Source of the DNA: an uncultured bacterium
Lineage (GTDB): Bacteria; Actinomycetota; Coriobacteriia; Coriobacteriales; Coriobacteriaceae
NCBI GenBank assembly: GCA_905215445.1
Contig: CAJMPZ010000037.1
Location: 1 to 24,108 of the forward strand
Length of the DNA: 24,108 nt
Direction of reading: 5' to 3'
Shown: positions 23,830 through 24,108 of the stretch, piece by piece
How the letters are laid out: each line of letters starts with the position of its first letter
Numbering within the stretch: the first letter of the stretch is position 1
The notes under the pieces: generated by a model
What the model was told of the DNA's origin: nothing
What the model saw: the letters and a program-made list of their open reading frames with translations, nothing else
Databases searched by the model: none
Translations under genes and position numbers: made by a program

Positions 23830-23857
23830 ATTATACGGACGAATCAGCTTAGGGCAA
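23830..23857 (-). promoter_or_regulatory. Promoter of the tRNA-Asn pair
   Basis: On the minus strand TTGCCC (23852-23857) and a perfect TATAAT (23830-23835) are 16 nt apart, about 30 nt upstream of the first tRNA. Confidence 0.8.
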
Positions 23858-23883
23858 GAACTTTTTTGAGAATTTTTCCGACC

Positions 23884-24000
23884 TAGTCATTGGGGACGTT
23901 CTTGAATGACTAGACAAGGAGTGTCCCAAAGTGCCGGCAGAAAAGGAACGTCCCTAAGTACCGACCAAAGCTACTCATTTAAGTCTGTCCCCAATAACCA
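23884..24000. repeat. Cluster of REP-like GGGAC inverted repeats
   Basis: TAGTCATT (23884-23891) and AATGACTA (23905-23912) form a perfect 8-bp stem whose loop carries GGGGAC. A related sequence on the other strand (about 23976-24000, TTATTGGGGACAGACTTAAATG) matches the first at most positions, giving a large inverted pair. Two more GGGAC cores lie between them on the minus strand. This resembles REP pairs spread by REP-associated transposases; no transposase is in the window. Confidence 0.55.
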
Positions 24001-24063
24001 CCCCCAAACTGTCGCACAGCTGACAGCCATAGCAACGCCGCAGATAGAGGACGGACAGACACT

Positions 24064-24108
24064 ATGACCCAATCCGAGGGCACTAAAAAGATAGGAGCCC
24101 CCGCTCGT
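24064..24108 (+). CDS. Start of an unidentified gene, cut by the window end
   Basis: An ATG opens a frame of 15 codons, MTQSEGTKKIGAPAR, that runs off the end. AGAGGA is about 14 nt upstream, which is further than ideal. Too little is present to name a function, and the start is uncertain. Confidence 0.35.
   Translation, partial: MTQSEGTKKIGAPAR

Overview
The window is a piece of a high-GC bacterial chromosome. Gene order and protein type suggest an anaerobic gut actinobacterium of the class Coriobacteriia, perhaps Collinsella; this is inference, with no rRNA to confirm it. Supporting signs are a smc-ftsY-ffh string beside rnc, acpP and plsX, an Asp23/FakA pair, a Zn-type L32, GTG and TTG starts, and stop/start overlaps.

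Left edge (1-620): a small graveyard of mobile DNA. It holds the C-terminal end of an IS3-family transposase (minus strand) and, next to it, the C-terminal end of a large serine recombinase (plus strand). Region 567-6111: a DUF523 protein, the membrane protease FtsH, a short CobO-like corrinoid adenosyltransferase (plus strand), a MATE efflux pump and a SpoU-family RNA methyltransferase. Region 6112-8515: a thyA-folA pair for dTMP and folate metabolism, divergent from a plus-strand gene that fuses a DUF134 DNA-binding domain to a NifX/NifB-type cluster-binding domain and a His/Cys-rich tail. Two nearly identical palindromes flank that gene's promoter, and a strong internal ribosome binding site precedes its second domain.

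Region 8540-23421: one long minus-strand block, transcribed in the order asp23, fakA, recG, rsmD, coaD, a coiled-coil gene, yceD, rpmF, plsX, acpP, rnc, smc, ftsY, ffh. It joins fatty-acid activation and phospholipid initiation (FakA, PlsX, ACP), CoA synthesis, ribosome maturation (RsmD, YceD, L32, RNase III), chromosome maintenance (RecG, SMC) and membrane protein targeting (FtsY, Ffh). Several genes overlap or lie within 10 nt. Hairpins upstream of plsX and acpP look like internal attenuators. A bidirectional hairpin at 8482-8515 closes the block.

Right edge (23575-24108): two identical tRNA-Asn(GTT) genes with a clear promoter and terminator, a cluster of REP-like GGGAC repeats, and the first codons of a plus-strand gene that leaves the window.

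Most of the window is ordinary core genome. The best candidate for something new is the DUF134-NifX dual-start gene with its paired operators. Lesser points are an ACP with Asn in place of the usual Asp before its serine, a DHFR without the usual Pro-Trp in its active-site loop, and the repeat family at the right edge.
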